A model generated the notes under the pieces. It saw nothing but the letters and a program-made list of their open reading frames with translations, was not told where the DNA came from and made no database searches. Position numbers and translations under genes: made by a program. A stretch of DNA of 64,000 bases from Saposhnikovia divaricata (taxonomy: Eukaryota; Streptophyta; Magnoliopsida; Apiales; Apiaceae), in assembly GCA_036435485.1 (NCBI GenBank), contig CM071598.1:196643148-196707147 (forward strand), read 5' to 3'. Shown in pieces: positions 1 to 11,244 of the stretch; the first letter of the stretch is position 1, and each line of letters starts with the position of its first letter.

Positions 1-359
1 AAAAGTCACTGATGTTAAAAGCGTTTTGGACATCACCGAATTAAAAAGTGATGTCTTTTGAATACATGTACATCAGTCCATTGGTAAAGCGATGTCTAAG
101 CCCTTTTAAAAAAAAAACTGAAACTCGCTATCCTTTGTATTTTTAATAGCTGTGCATCAGTTAATATGTAAAGCGATGTCTAAACCCTTTTTTAAAAAAA
201 TGAAACCACCGACCCCTCTATTTTCTCCCCGCCCTTAGCCAAAACATTCACTTTTAGTTTAATTTTCCCCCCTTAACATATTTTCCACTCCCGCTCTGTC
301 CTTTCCCAAATTAAAAACAATAAAAGACAAAAACAAAACAAAATATCAAAACAAAACAT

Positions 360-1142
360 AACTCTCTCCCGTTTCTTCCCCAAAACTCTCTCTCCCGTTT
401 CTTCCCCTTTTTCAAACCCTAGAAGTCGCTGCTGGAACCAAACCCTAGAAGTTCATTTTGTTCAATTACACCTTCAATCTCGGATTACACCTTTCAATAT
501 CTTCATTTACTTTCTTTCTTTGTTTGTTTCTACTAGAATCTGGGTATATGGTGTGCTAAGACAGGGGCGATGATGATGAGTTCAATAGGCGGAGCATTTA
601 GCAAGACACCTTGTTCTTCTTGTTCCTTAATTTTTACAAGGCCAAGGCCCAGGCCTCCAACAACAACTAGTAGTTTGTTCAATCTCAAGTCATGGGCGCC
701 AATCAAGAGGAGTTTATGTGCTGCTGCTTCTCTAGCCGCCCAAACCCAATCCCCCCACCCTAATTCTCCTTCTCTTGGCCTCGCTACGCGTCCCGATTTC
801 CCTATTCTACACCAGGTATATACATATTTTTTTAATTGCTTTTCGATTAAACTATTATCATCATGTTAACCAAATGTTTTTGAATTCGACTACCTGTCTG
901 TTTTGCAACGCTATGGAACACCCCAACTGCTCTAATTTAATTCCTATACCGTAATAATTTCTATATGTATAATTGAATTGGATGCTATAACAAACTACCG
1001 CATTATAGGAAATTAATGGATCCAAGCTTGTCTACCTTGATAATGCTGCAACTTCTCAGAAGCCAACTGCTGTTTTGAATGCTTTACACAACTATTACGA
1101 AGCTTATAATTCTAATGTACACTGCGGTGTTCATTTCCTCAG
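360..1142 (+). pseudogene. NFS2: Captured 5' fragment of chloroplast cysteine desulfurase (SufS-like NFS2): leader, exon 1, intron, exon 2
   Basis: Exon 1 opens at ATG 570 (two more ATG codons follow at once) and ends at 815 before gtatata. It encodes a Ser/Arg/Pro-rich, transit-peptide-like start and then RPDFPILHQ. Exon 2 (1009-1142, after ttatag) continues in phase with EINGSKLVYLDNAATSQKP and ends NVHCGVHFLR before a gt donor. This is the start of the class V aminotransferase fold of plastid NFS2, which releases sulfur from cysteine for Fe-S cluster assembly. The next exons, with the PLP-binding lysine and catalytic cysteine, are missing; the sequence passes into a different gene. About 200 bp of CT-rich leader at 360-569 was probably captured too. 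It can at most make a truncated or chimeric transcript. Confidence 0.85.
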
Positions 1143-1599
1143 GTCATCGATCTTTAACAATTACTTAATACTCCGTATCTCTTATTTACCCTCATTATCT
1201 TAAGAACATCAGAATGATTATCTTAAGATGTTAAATTAATAATTATACTTTAGGATATAGTATGATGTGGTGCAAACGAAGACTGAGAAAACTTATGTCT
1301 CATAATAATGTATTATTGCATATAGATTAAAAAACTAAATCAAGTTTGCATGAAGGTGTAAAAGCCACAGAATAGTATAGTAAACACTTACTGGTCTAGT
1401 GGAACATAGCAACATGCTTATAGTTCTGGGATGGAAGTCTGATTTGTAAAATTACAAATGTTCTTGTACTGATGTCTGTTAGTCATCTTTACTTGGTGCA
1501 TATAATGATTCTTCGCACCTTTGTTGTTGTTGCTGTCGTGTGTAGTATCTATATTTTGCACTCACTCATTTTTCTTTAAAGTAGAGGGAATTTTCAATC

Positions 1600-2036
1600 T
1601 TACATCCCGGAGGCCACACCATCTACTATAGATCTTGGAGCTTGGGTATAACGTCATGTACAATGATGTCGATATGGTTTGGTTAATAGATCCATTTCCT
1701 TATTTACAAGAGAACCATGATGTGTACTTCATGGATGACATGACTGTAGTAAGGATGACTACTTTTCTTCTTATTACAGCACCTGCACATCCATATTTAG
1801 ATACGTAGGATGATCCATATTTAGATACTACTGATTAAAATTTCATTTGCAGTCAGGTGAAACCTCTGAACCACTATAATGCTTTGACACCTCCAGGGAA
1901 AAATGGAAGGCCCTATATTTGCAGCTGCATGATTTACATGCGACCAAATACTGGTGCAAAACTGGTCATGAAAAAGTGGATTGAAGAACTTCAGGATTAG
2001 CCATGGTAAAAAGCAAAGAAAGCTAATGACCAGCCA
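1600..2036 (+). pseudogene. RGXT: Captured fragment of a GT77 xylosyltransferase (RGXT-type), two exons with stops
   Basis: Exon A, about 1603-1752, reads RRPHHLL, then an in-frame TAG, then ILELGYNVMYNDVDMVWL and HDVYFMDDMTVV. This contains the DxD metal-binding motif (NDVD) of nucleotide-diphospho-sugar transferases. Exon B (about 1857-2036, after tttgcagtcag) reads VKPLNHYNALTPPGKNGRP, YICSCMIYMRP and KKWIEELQ, then meets a TAG where the family normally reads on, followed by more stops. The family (GT77, RGXT/MGP4) adds xylose to fucose in rhamnogalacturonan II in the Golgi. Only the catalytic core is present, introns are retained, and stops are fixed, so this is a dead captured fragment lying between the NFS2 piece and the right-hand terminal repeats. 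Confidence 0.8.
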
Positions 2037-2861
2037 GGTTTAAGTAATCCACTTATCTGATATAATTAAACTTTAAAATAAATTTCGATCAATTTTGTTC
2101 TTAATGAATCATGTAAAATAAAAAAAGGTAATCTATAAATTCTTGCTCCACATCACTATCTATAATTATGTAACTATAATATTAAATGAATTAAACAGAA
2201 AACAAAGGTGTACATCACATGGGTTTTAACTTTTAAGCTACTGGATTGAAACTTGATTTCTTAACATTGGTGTCATTTTGTAGTGAAGGTATGTGATGAG
2301 TATATATATTTACATGCTCAGTAGTGGAGGTGACATTTATTTACCTAGTTCTCTGGTTGTGAATGATAATGTATACATTAATCTTAAAAACAAGCTTAAT
2401 TAATTAGTAGCCATATAACAAGTGGTGCTGATTAGTGTAAACTCTTGCTATTATATTTTGTAACAATGTCTTTCGACAAGATTAAGATTTCTACTCTCTG
2501 GATAATGATCATGGTATAAACTTGTTTTATGCAGCTTTCTAAGTGGGTGAACACCAACAATTACTGCTGAGAATCTTCTTGAAATCTTGCTGTGCAGTCA
2601 GATCTTATTGTTTTCGGTTCGGGGACTTGATGCCACCGATAATTATTTCAGCAACTTGGCAGGTAGTTGTAGTTAGTTTGGTTAGTTGTAGTTGCTTAGT
2701 TTGTTTGATCATTGTAGTTGGAGATTTTATGCTATAAGTTGGTGTACAATTTGTGGATAATGTTGTGGTTGATCTCTATTAATTGATAATGATAGCTTGT
2801 TTAATGATTAATTTAGTTTTTGTGATGTTTACTTTTAGTGTTTGGTTTTGTTTCAATAAAT
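2037..2861. other. Interior of the CACTA-like element without a recognised gene
   Basis: AT-rich filler. A short open stretch at 2543-2737 follows a tatgcag acceptor-like site at 2530-2536 and could be one more captured exon, but I cannot assign it to a family. No transposase domain is visible. Confidence 0.5.
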
Positions 2862-3402
2862 CAGACATCACTTTTTAAAAAAAAAAACTGATGTTAAATA
2901 TGACAAAGTAACAGCAGCACAGCTATATGCAACGACAACGATGTAAAAAGAATAGAAACACATCAGCTTCATAAAAGAAACCGATGTAATAACATACAAT
3001 AGACATCGGTTTAAAAACAGAAAACGATGTAATAATATATAATAGACATCGGTTGTTTATTAAATAATCGATGTATATTATACTCATAGACATCGGTTGA
3101 TAATTAAACAACCGATGTTTATGTCTTGATTTATATTACATGTCATATGTTTAAGATGATATAAATCTTGTATAAACGTAAAATTCACATGATAGGCATG
3201 ACATATTACTGCAAAAACGATGTCTAAAATTACTACAGACATCAGTTCTTTATTAGAAACGATGTCTAAAACTACTACAGACATCGGTTAAAAACTGATG
3301 TCTAAGACCCCTACCTTTCTCTACATATGCGAAGACATCGGTTCTGGATTTACATAGACATCGGTTTTTAACCGACGTCTATTGACGTTTTTCTAGTAGC
3401 GA
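2862..3402. repeat. Subterminal inverted and direct repeat block of the CACTA-like element
   Basis: At least ten copies of an acatcggtt/aaccgatgt-type motif in both orientations, for example near 3000, 3043, 3088, 3107, 3236, 3277, 3335 and 3356, interspersed with AT-rich spacer. Such arrays are the usual transposase-binding regions of En/Spm-type elements. The matching block at the other end is at 1-190. Confidence 0.75.
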
Positions 3403-5128
3403 CAGTCAAAGCTCAACAACAAACCACAATGATCAACACAGAGAAAATGAAGCCACTTCATCAAGGTCAAACTTACCACCATAAAGAAAGTGGACCAGGG
3501 ATCATCCATTTGAGCTTATCATTGGAGATCCTAATGCAAAGGTCCAAACCAGAAGAGCAACTCAAGAAGAATGCTTATATAGCAGTTTTCTATCCAAAGA
3601 GGAACCTAAGAAAGTTGAACATGCTCTTCTGGATCAAGACCGGGTTTTAGCAATGCAAGAAGAGTTAAACCAGTTTGAAAGAAAATGAAGTATGGAAACT
3701 TGTACCCAAACCTAAAGACAAATCAGTGATTAGCACTAAGTGGGTATTCAAGAACAAGATGGATGAGAATGGCATAGTCACAAGGAATAAAGCTAGATTA
3801 GTTGCTAAATGCTACTGTCAAGTGGAAGGAATTGATTTTGAAGAAACCTTTGCACCAGTGGCAAGGTCAGAAGCAATAAGGATCTTCCTGGCCTATGCAG
3901 CGCATGCAAATTTCAAAGTCTCTCAAATGGATGTCAAGAGTGCATTTTTGAATGGAATTCTGGAGGAGGAGGTATATGTTAGTCAACCGCTTGGTTTTGA
4001 AGATCCAAACTTTCCAGAATATGTGTTCTTTCTACTTAAAGCACTCTATGGCCTGAAGCAAGCACCTAGAGCCTGATATGACACACTCTCACAGTTCCTT
4101 ATGGAGAATCACTTCATTCGAGGTACTATTGATAAAAATCTCTTTTATAGAAATGTCAATGGCTCTATGATACTTGTCCAAATTTATGTAGATGATATAA
4201 TATTTGGGTCTATAGATGAGAAACTTTGCAAGAGGTTTGCCGAACTCATGCAAAATAGATATGAAATGAGTATGATGGGTGAATTAACTTATTTTCTTGG
4301 TTTACAAGTTAAACAAGTGAATGAGGGAATTTTTATAAGTCAAACAAAATACATTTATGATCTTTTAAAAAGGTTTGATTTAACATATTGCTCTTCTACA
4401 AAAACACCCATGGCCACTGCCACTAAGCTTGAACTGAATACTAAGGAAAAGAAGGTGGACATGACAAGCTATAGGGGCATGGTTGGATCTCTTTTATACT
4501 TAACAGCTAGTAGATCTGATATTATGTTTGCTACATGTTTATGTGCTAGATTTCAAGCTGATCCTAGGGAATCTCACTTGGTAGCTATCAAGAGGATTTT
4601 CAGATATCTCAATGGAACACCAAACCTTGGCATTTGGTACCCTAGAGATTCTGGTTTTGATCTAATTGGTTACTCAGATGCAGATTATGCAGTTGCAAAA
4701 TGGGTAGAAAAAGTACCACGGGAACCTGTCAATTCTTGGGAAACAAGCTGGTATCATGGTTCAGTAAGAAGCAGAACTCGGTATCTACCTCAACTGCAGA
4801 GGCTGAATACATAACAGCTGGGAGTTGCTGTTCACAGATTCTATGGATGAGAAATCAACTACTTGACTATGGAGTTAAAGTTGAAAAGATCCCAATTTTC
4901 TGTGATAACACTAGTGCAATTGCAATATCACAGAATCAAGTACAGCATTCTAGAACCAAGCACATAGACATCAGATACCATTTTATCAGGGAGCATGTGA
5001 TGGAAGGAACTGTGGAACTGCATTTTGTTCCAAGTGAAAAACAGCTGGCAGACATTTTTACTAAAGCTTTGGATGAAGCAACCTTTTCAAGGTTGGTAAG
5101 TGAGCTTGGTATGTTAAATTTCTCATGA
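3403..5128 (+). pseudogene. Copia retrotransposon pol remnant (reverse transcriptase and RNase H), SIRE-like, inactivated
   Basis: The coding sense starts abruptly at the CACTA boundary and reads through the RT N-terminus (WKLVPKPKDK near 3690), RT core (DVKSAFLNGILEEEVYVSQP near 3932, LKALYGLKQAP near 4037), the catalytic YVDD box (4186-4197) and RNase H (STAEAEY near 4795, HFIREHVMEGTVELHFVPS near 4978), stopping at 5126-5128. Inactivating changes are visible: an early frame break before 3675, a TGA at 4074-4076 where the family has Trp, and a frame shift near 4695-4710 inside RNase H. Gag, protease and integrase are absent. The sequence style is that of the SIRE/Maximus Copia lineage, closely matching the second remnant at 61.7 kb. 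Confidence 0.88.
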
Positions 5129-6270
5129 TCTTTTAAAATGTCTGTTCAATTAGTTGTAGCCAGTGAATTTCATTCTCTGGATTTTGTTTGTTTTATTTGC
5201 TTATCTTCATGATTATTCTGGAGATATCATTGTAGCATAATTAAATAAATATTTTATTGACATATATCAATTAATGATATTTTGTTAATTTTATGTCTAT
5301 TTAATTGTAGGTTTATTATTGTGGATTAATTCTTAATTTACTGCGTGATTATATTTAAATCCATAATAATTAGAAGTATTAAATATGTGTATATGTGTAT
5401 AGGCTGATAGGTCGGCTGACAGGTTTCGGTGATAAGATGTTATCCTACATGTTGAATTCATGAAATGTGGCTACCTAACATGGTGGCTACCTAACATGGT
5501 TGACAATTTACTACTTGTTGTAGAGAGTTTGAATTTTAAACAAAACCTGTCACTATTTCACCTAACCCACTGAACCTTGAAACCTTATAAATGATGAGTT
5601 TTTATTTGTGTTTAACATCATCATTTTTCAAATATACAGAGCATATACACACAATTGCTGAATATTTCGAGTTTTGATCGGAAGGATCTCTCAATCTAGC
5701 TGGTGGTTTTTATATCGGATTTCATATTCTTGCTTTATACATCATCCTTTATAAAAACTAACCCTTGTTTTTGAATTTCCTCAAAGTTAACATTGAAACT
5801 ATGGGTGGTTTTCGATTACGGTTCTCAGTTAACATTGCCTAATGAATGATGTTCATAGCATTTTTGGAGATAGCTACAAATATTTATCCTAATTTCTACA
5901 TAATTATTATCCAAATTTCAAAATTAACCATGCATTTTTCATTAATACTTACATAAACAAACGCATATAGTGTCAAATGTGTCCATATTTGTTCCACGGC
6001 CCATAGCCTTTTGATACCATTAATGCCCTCAAGTAAACTTACTATGGACAGTGCACCTTAAGTTTCTACTAATTTTTAAGCATGCCTTATGTTCTTTTGT
6101 CATGCCTGCAATTATTTTTGGTACATTGGTAAATTATTCACTTTTTGTAGTGAGAAACTACTATTTTTTATTTAGTGTCAACTAATATTTGACATTTAAA
6201 ATTGTTATTGTTTTTAATTGGTTCCAGTCAAAACAAAACATATACTTTTACTTGAGAGAAAGATCCTGTA
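5129..6270. other. Region downstream of the Copia remnant, probable 3' LTR in its first part, otherwise AT-rich without genes
   Basis: 5129-5830 has LTR-like character: a TATA-like cttataaatgatg near 5585, a duplicated 18-bp gtggctacctaacatggt near 5466-5502, and a position directly after the pol stop. No second LTR is in the window to confirm ends. 5830-6270 shows nothing I recognise. Confidence 0.35.
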
Positions 6271-6274
6271 ACTA

Positions 6275-7704
6275 TACATAGCAATAAGTTATTGTTGTCA
6301 CTAATTACTTTTAACTCAAGTAAGATGTGAAGACAATTGGAGAATAACAGTTACGTAATATAGTGGCATTACAATATAATCATGAAAAAGAACACTGTAA
6401 TCTGTAATTAAACTATAAATGCCCATACCAAACTACCGCTTGTAGAGATAGTTCTCCTTTGTTGCTGATTCTGCATGGTGTTTGCGGTACTTGCGATTTT
6501 TGTATTTAGATCATCGAGTATAGTTTAGCCATAGGGAGGGCCTCGGTTTAAGTATCGTGAAGGCTCAAGAAAACCAGAAGTCTGATCATTATCTTTGACT
6601 TAGTATCTCCCAAGGGCGAGATGACTTACTAGTGGCTTTCCTGGTCTCCTGAAATTGTCTGTCGAATTCTTCTCCTGTAAATATTAAGGAGACTTATAAC
6701 TAAAAACCATTAAGGTAGAAAATTGTTAGGTAAAGAAAATGAGAAATCTAAACATCATCTTGAACTTCAATGATGATATTTTTACCCTTGTTTAGACTAG
6801 TCCTTTTCTCAGTTTGTCGCATAGTATTAGTTATGACACCACTTCCGGCTCATGCCTTTTCTTCATTCTTTATCAATTCTTCCAGTGAAGGGGTAATTAA
6901 CTCAATGACTCCTTCATCATCACTGTCATCCAAGATGATGACCTCGATAGAAGTTTTATTAACGTCGACTGCAAGGCTGCAATAGTATTTGTTCTCAATC
7001 AACTTGCATTAAAGATTCATAACAATTATAAGAAGACTTCGAGGTTGAGTTCTTAAATGTCAAAAATATAATTATCGAAAGGAAAAAAACAGATAATGAG
7101 AAATAAAAAATGAAATACTGAAACATGATAGAATTACATCTACTTTTAGCGCTCTGTTCTCAAGTGAGGAATTTATTTCCTGCCACAGAAATAGATACCT
7201 GCATGGAATTTTGTTCAGCATTCAACCTTTGCTCTGGGGAAGTGCTCGAACGAACAACTCTACGGACACAATTTTCATAAAGCGACAACCTAAAATGAAG
7301 AACATCAACTGGTCCTCGTAGCCTCTCCCATGTACTTTCACCATTTATACGATCTTCAAAGGGGTTGCAAACATTTGGGTTAATTATTAACCCTCATGTC
7401 ATCCATATATCCCCCGACCACACACAGTATATTAAATAGTAAGAGGAATGATATTTTTACGTGAATAATATTCCAACACCAAGACAACATAAAATTTTCA
7501 AAGCATCTGCATAGAATGCGTGAAGTATATGCTAATTAGAATAATGCAAAGTATGAACATGGAGATAGAGTTACCGCATCGAGAATTGCTGACAGCTTTG
7601 TTTTTCTATTCACAATGAAACTGAAGGCGTTGCGCCATCTACAGATATCGATTTAGTGGCCTCTACAAGTTGTTCCAAAGATTTTGAGGCTATAGAACCA
7701 CACT
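6275..7704 (-). repeat. Left arm of a large inverted duplication (fragment of an unidentified multi-exon gene, read on the minus strand)
   Basis: The reverse complement of this arm matches 7787-9222 over almost its whole length at roughly 80 percent by eye, with small indels. On the minus strand it holds exon-like stretches: ENCVRRVV with STSPEQRLNAEQNS (about 7330-7200), and an acidic hydrophobic stretch EVIILDDSDDEGVIELITP (about 6950-6890) resembling a SUMO-interacting motif. In-frame stops occur. I cannot name the parent gene. The two arms read away from a common centre, so transcription across both would give a long hairpin. Confidence 0.7.
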
Positions 7705-7710
7705 TTTTAA

Positions 7711-7739
7711 AGTTCATTGTTCTACAAGAACAATGAACT
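7711..7739. repeat. Small perfect hairpin at the axis of the inverted duplication
   Basis: agttcattgttc (7711-7722), a 5-nt loop, then gaacaatgaact (7728-7739). A further copy of agttcattgttc lies at about 7787, which suggests local rearrangement where the two arms were joined. Confidence 0.75.
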
Positions 7740-7786
7740 CTTAATCAAGTTCAACTTTATGCATCTTGATAAAAGTTCATTGTTCT

Positions 7787-9222
7787 TGTAGTCTTTCTTT
7801 AGAATGAAGACGTGTGGTTCTATACCCTCAAGAACTTCGGAACAACTTGTAGAGGCCAATAAATCGATATCCACATACAGTGCAACGCCTTCAGTTGTGC
7901 AGTGAATGGAAGAACGAAGCTGTCAGCATTTCTTGTTACAGTAACTCTGTCTGCTTGTCCATATTTTGCATTTTTTAATTATCATATATTTCATGCATTC
8001 TATGCAGATGCTTTGAAAATTTTATGTTGTCTTGATGTTTCGAATATTATTCACGCAAAAAAGTAATTCCTCTTACAATTTAATATATTGTGTGTGGTCA
8101 GCAAACATGTGGCTGATATGAGAGTTCATAACACAAAAGTTTGCAACCTCTTTGAAGGTCATATAAATAGTGAAAGTAAATGGAAGAGGCTACGAGGAAT
8201 AGTTCCTCATTTTAGGTGGCCGTGCTGTGAAAATTGTGTCCGTAGAGTTATCAGTGTGAGCACTTACTCAAAGCAAAGGTTGAATGCTTAACAAAATTTC
8301 CTTCAGATATCTATTCCCGTGGTAGGAACAAATTCTTCACTTGAGCACAGAGTAGCTAGAGGTAGATGTACTTCTATCACGTCTTATTATTGTACTTTTT
8401 ATTTCTCACTATCTATTTTTTTCCTTCCGATATATTTTACATCTAAGAGCTCTACCTCAAAGTTTTCTTTTAATTGTTACAAATCTTTAATACAAGTTAA
8501 CTGAGAATAATTGATATTGCACGCGAAGTTAATGAAACTCCTATGGAGATCATCATCTTAAATGATAATGACCATGAAGGAATCATTGACTTAAATACCC
8601 CTTCACTGGAAGAACCTCTGGAAGAACCTGACAAAAGATGAAGAAAAGGCATCAGCGGGAAATGGTGTCACAAATAGTACTCCGAGACAAACAGAAAAAA
8701 GGCCTTGTCTGGACAAGGGTTAAAATATCATCTTTGAAGTTGAAGATATTAGTTACATTTCTCATTTTCTTTATCTAACAATTCTCAACCTTAATGTTTT
8801 TGAGTTAAAAGTCTTCTTAATATTTATAGATGAAGAATTCGACAGACAACCTTAGGAGACCAGAATAGCCATTGTTAAGTCATCTTGTCCTTGGGGAGAT
8901 AGTGAAGTCAAAGATAATTATCAGAATTCTGGTTTTCTTGAGCCTTTACGAAACTCAAACAGAGGCCTTCCCTATGGCCAAGCTGTACTCAGTGATCTAA
9001 ATGCTAGAATCGCAAGCACCGCACCCTGCGGAATCAGCATCAAAGGAAAAATATCTCTACTAGCAGTACTTCGGATGAACATTTGTATTTTTCTTTTAGA
9101 TTGTAATGTTCTTTTCATGATTATATTGTTATGCCATTATATGATGTATATGGTATTCTCTAATTTGTCTTCACATCTAACTTCAGTTAAAGTAACTAGT
9201 GACAACAATAACTTACCGCTCT
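7787..9222 (+). repeat. Right arm of the large inverted duplication (plus-strand copy of the same gene fragment)
   Basis: Same content as the left arm in the opposite direction. 8088-8291 is open and carries ENCVRRVI with STYSKQRLNA, matching the left arm. 8552-8635 carries IIILNDNDHEGIIDLNTPS, the counterpart of the acidic SIM-like stretch. After about 9222 the left arm no longer matches, while this side runs into an F-box/FBD relic. Stops and indels show that neither copy is an intact gene. Confidence 0.7.
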
Positions 9223-9444
9223 GTATTTGTGGGTTTCGGTCAAAACGATTAGAGAGAGTGTTTGCAAATTTATTGGACAAAAAATATGAGGTAGATCCAA
9301 CCGTTGACTTTAGAAACGTCATTGTCGGTAGCAGGAGCAACACTGCGGAGAATATTGACATCAAAGATATCTTAGGAACCATCTACGAAGTAAGTTAGAT
9401 TATGTTTGTGCTGGCAAACTTTGAGCGCCCGAGGGTCATCAAAG
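9140..9444 (+). pseudogene. F-box/FBD gene relic, first copy (also the left 305-bp direct repeat)
   Basis: From about 9226 the plus strand reads ICGFRSKRLERVFANLL and later DILGTIYEVS. This parallels exon 3 of the intact F-box gene at 37.3-37.7 kb (DLERVLEHFLEDCY and FTGAFYELSHIRFMLENF), so it is a decayed FBD domain. It is cut at 9444, exactly where a truncated Copia begins, and the same 305 bp recur at 11245-11548 on the far side of that Copia. The upstream part (9140-9222) belongs to the inverted-repeat arm. Confidence 0.7.
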
Positions 9445-11244
9445 TGACACATCTTATAACACATCTTGAGACAAAGCCATGATGAATCCTTGTAACATAT
9501 CTTGAGACATTTTGCAACTTCATTTTGAATATTAAGCACAAACATTCTATTTTTTGTCATGGGCACCTTAGCAATGAACTTACTTGAATTTTCTCTTATT
9601 GCAAGAAAATTATTCTTTAAATGAATATCATAACCTTTCTCCAAGAGTTGTCCAAGACTCAAAATGTTGCTTTTCATGTTAGGCACATAGTAAACATTGC
9701 ATATGAATTGATGTGATCCATTTTTTAGTCGGATAAGGATTTTACCTTTTCTTTTTACCGCCACTTTTGTTTCATCTCCGAGGGCCACGTTGCCATTGAT
9801 TGATTCATCAAGCTCCACGAACATGCTTCTTTTCCCGCACATATGGTTGCTTGCACCACTATCCAAGTACCATTGTGCATCTTCAATTTTCTCATTATCT
9901 TTGTAGACCAATAGCAAAGTACCATCTTCTTCATTTCTTTCTTCAACATAGTGGGCCTTCTCTTGAAATTTATTCTTTCTTGGTGCTCTACATTCGGATG
10001 CATAATGTTCAAATTTCTCACAATTAACACATTTGATGCGTTACTTGTCATACCTTGTATTTGGAGTTTCTCTTCCACATCCTCTTGTTGAGCTTTCTCC
10101 TCCTTAAATGTTGTTGTCATCATTAGGCCTCCAACCTCGTCCATATCCACGACTTCTTCCATGTCCACGACCTTGTCCTTGACCTTGTCCTCGACCATAG
10201 CTTTGTCTTTGTTGAGTTTGATCACTATCTTCTTGCTTTGAATCAATTCGCATTTTGAGGACGTGTTCCATGATCTCTTATTTCTTCTTTTTCTTTTCTT
10301 CATAAGCTTGTAATGAGCCAAGAAGTTGCTCCATTGTCACGCTTTCCAAGTCTTTTGTCTCTTCAATAATGGCGACGATATGTTCAAATTTGGAATCCAA
10401 TGATCGAAGAACTTTCTCCATAATTCTTACTTCTTCTAATTTCTCACCATTTCTTTGTAGGTTATTAGTAACCATTAAAAATCTTGAAAAATAATCGGAG
10501 ACAAGCTCACCTTGCTTCATATGCAAAGATTCAAATTCTCCTTTTAATGTTTGAAGGCATACCTTTTTGACTTGATCTAATCCCTTGAATGACGTTCAAA
10601 GTTTCTCTTATGCTTCCTTGGCCGACTTTGCACTTGAGATCTTCTCAAAAGTATCTTCATCTGATAGATTAAATAGAGAGCCTTCTTTTCTTTCTTTTTT
10701 CAATCTCTCAAACTATCTTTTTGAGCTTGAGATAGACCAACTTCACTCTCCGGTTCGTTGTAGCCTTTCTCAACTATTTCCCATACATCATGTGCACCAA
10801 GAAGAGCTATTATTCTTAAACTCCAATTATCGTAGTTACTCTTGTTGAGCAATGGAACTTGAAAAGGAGAACTATTATTTGCCATCTCTTAGGAGGATCA
10901 CCAAGCTCTTGATACCACTTTGTTGGAAAATAAAATTTGAAAGTTGGATGAAGCGTTTAAAATGGGAGAGAGAATATTTAAGATGAGGAATACTTCTTAT
11001 ATTATAAACTCAATGATTTGGCTTTATACAAAATGGTGGATGGAGGCATCATTTTATAGGTCTCCATGGATTGTTCTAGTTACATAATTAAATACAAAGA
11101 CTCTACAAATTTCTAGAAAGATAGTTCTAGAGTTTCTATTTACTAAGTACATGCACTAGACTTTTGAGATTTCAAAGAGATACTCCAAGATAACTCTAGA
11201 ACCTACTACATAAATCAAGTTTATTTTATTTTATTTTTTCAACA
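9445..11244 (-). mobile_element. Truncated Copia retrotransposon, minus strand: 5' LTR, primer site, gag, start of protease region
   Basis: On the minus strand the order is: LTR 11244-10921 (324 bp, tgttg...caaca ends), a primer-binding site TGGTATCAAGAG at 10917-10906 complementary to initiator Met tRNA, then gag from ATG 10885 (PLLNKSNYDNWSLRI, a UBN2-type gag), the rest of gag to about 10280, a zinc-knuckle region near 10010-9980, and protease (WYLDSGASNHMCG near 9870). Integrase, RT, RNase H and 3' LTR are absent; the element stops at 9445. Frame breaks near 10700-10530, 10280 and 9920 show it is dead. It sits precisely between two 305-bp direct repeats of F-box relic sequence. Confidence 0.88.
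10921..11244 (-). repeat. Copia 5' LTR (324 bp)
   Basis: Bounded on the plus strand by tgttggaaaa at 10921 and ttttttcaaca ending at 11244, giving the TG...CA ends and short inverted terminal repeat usual for LTRs. It adjoins the initiator-tRNA primer-binding site on the gag side. No partner LTR is present. Confidence 0.85.

Larger units (their letters stand above)
1..3402. mobile_element. CACTA-like transposon carrying captured host gene fragments, left end outside the window
   Basis: Both flanks of this segment are packed with short subterminal motifs in both orientations: variants of acatcggtt and aaccgatgt at about 1-190 and again at 2862-3390. The right end reads gacgtttttctagtagcg near 3384-3401; its reverse complement, CGCTACTAGAAAAACG, is close to the CACTACTAGAAAA ends of plant En/Spm elements, but the outermost bases read CGC and not CAC. 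The interior holds exon-intron pieces of two unrelated host genes (NFS2 and a GT77 glycosyltransferase) in the same orientation and no transposase that I recognise, so it is a non-autonomous gene-capturing element. It lies directly against Copia coding sequence on the right, suggesting insertion into that Copia. The left end and target duplication cannot be seen. Confidence 0.7.

Noticed and set aside
570..1142. Functional NFS2 gene
   Set aside because: After exon 2 the sequence passes into a different gene family and no further NFS2 exons follow. The fragment lies inside a transposon-like unit.
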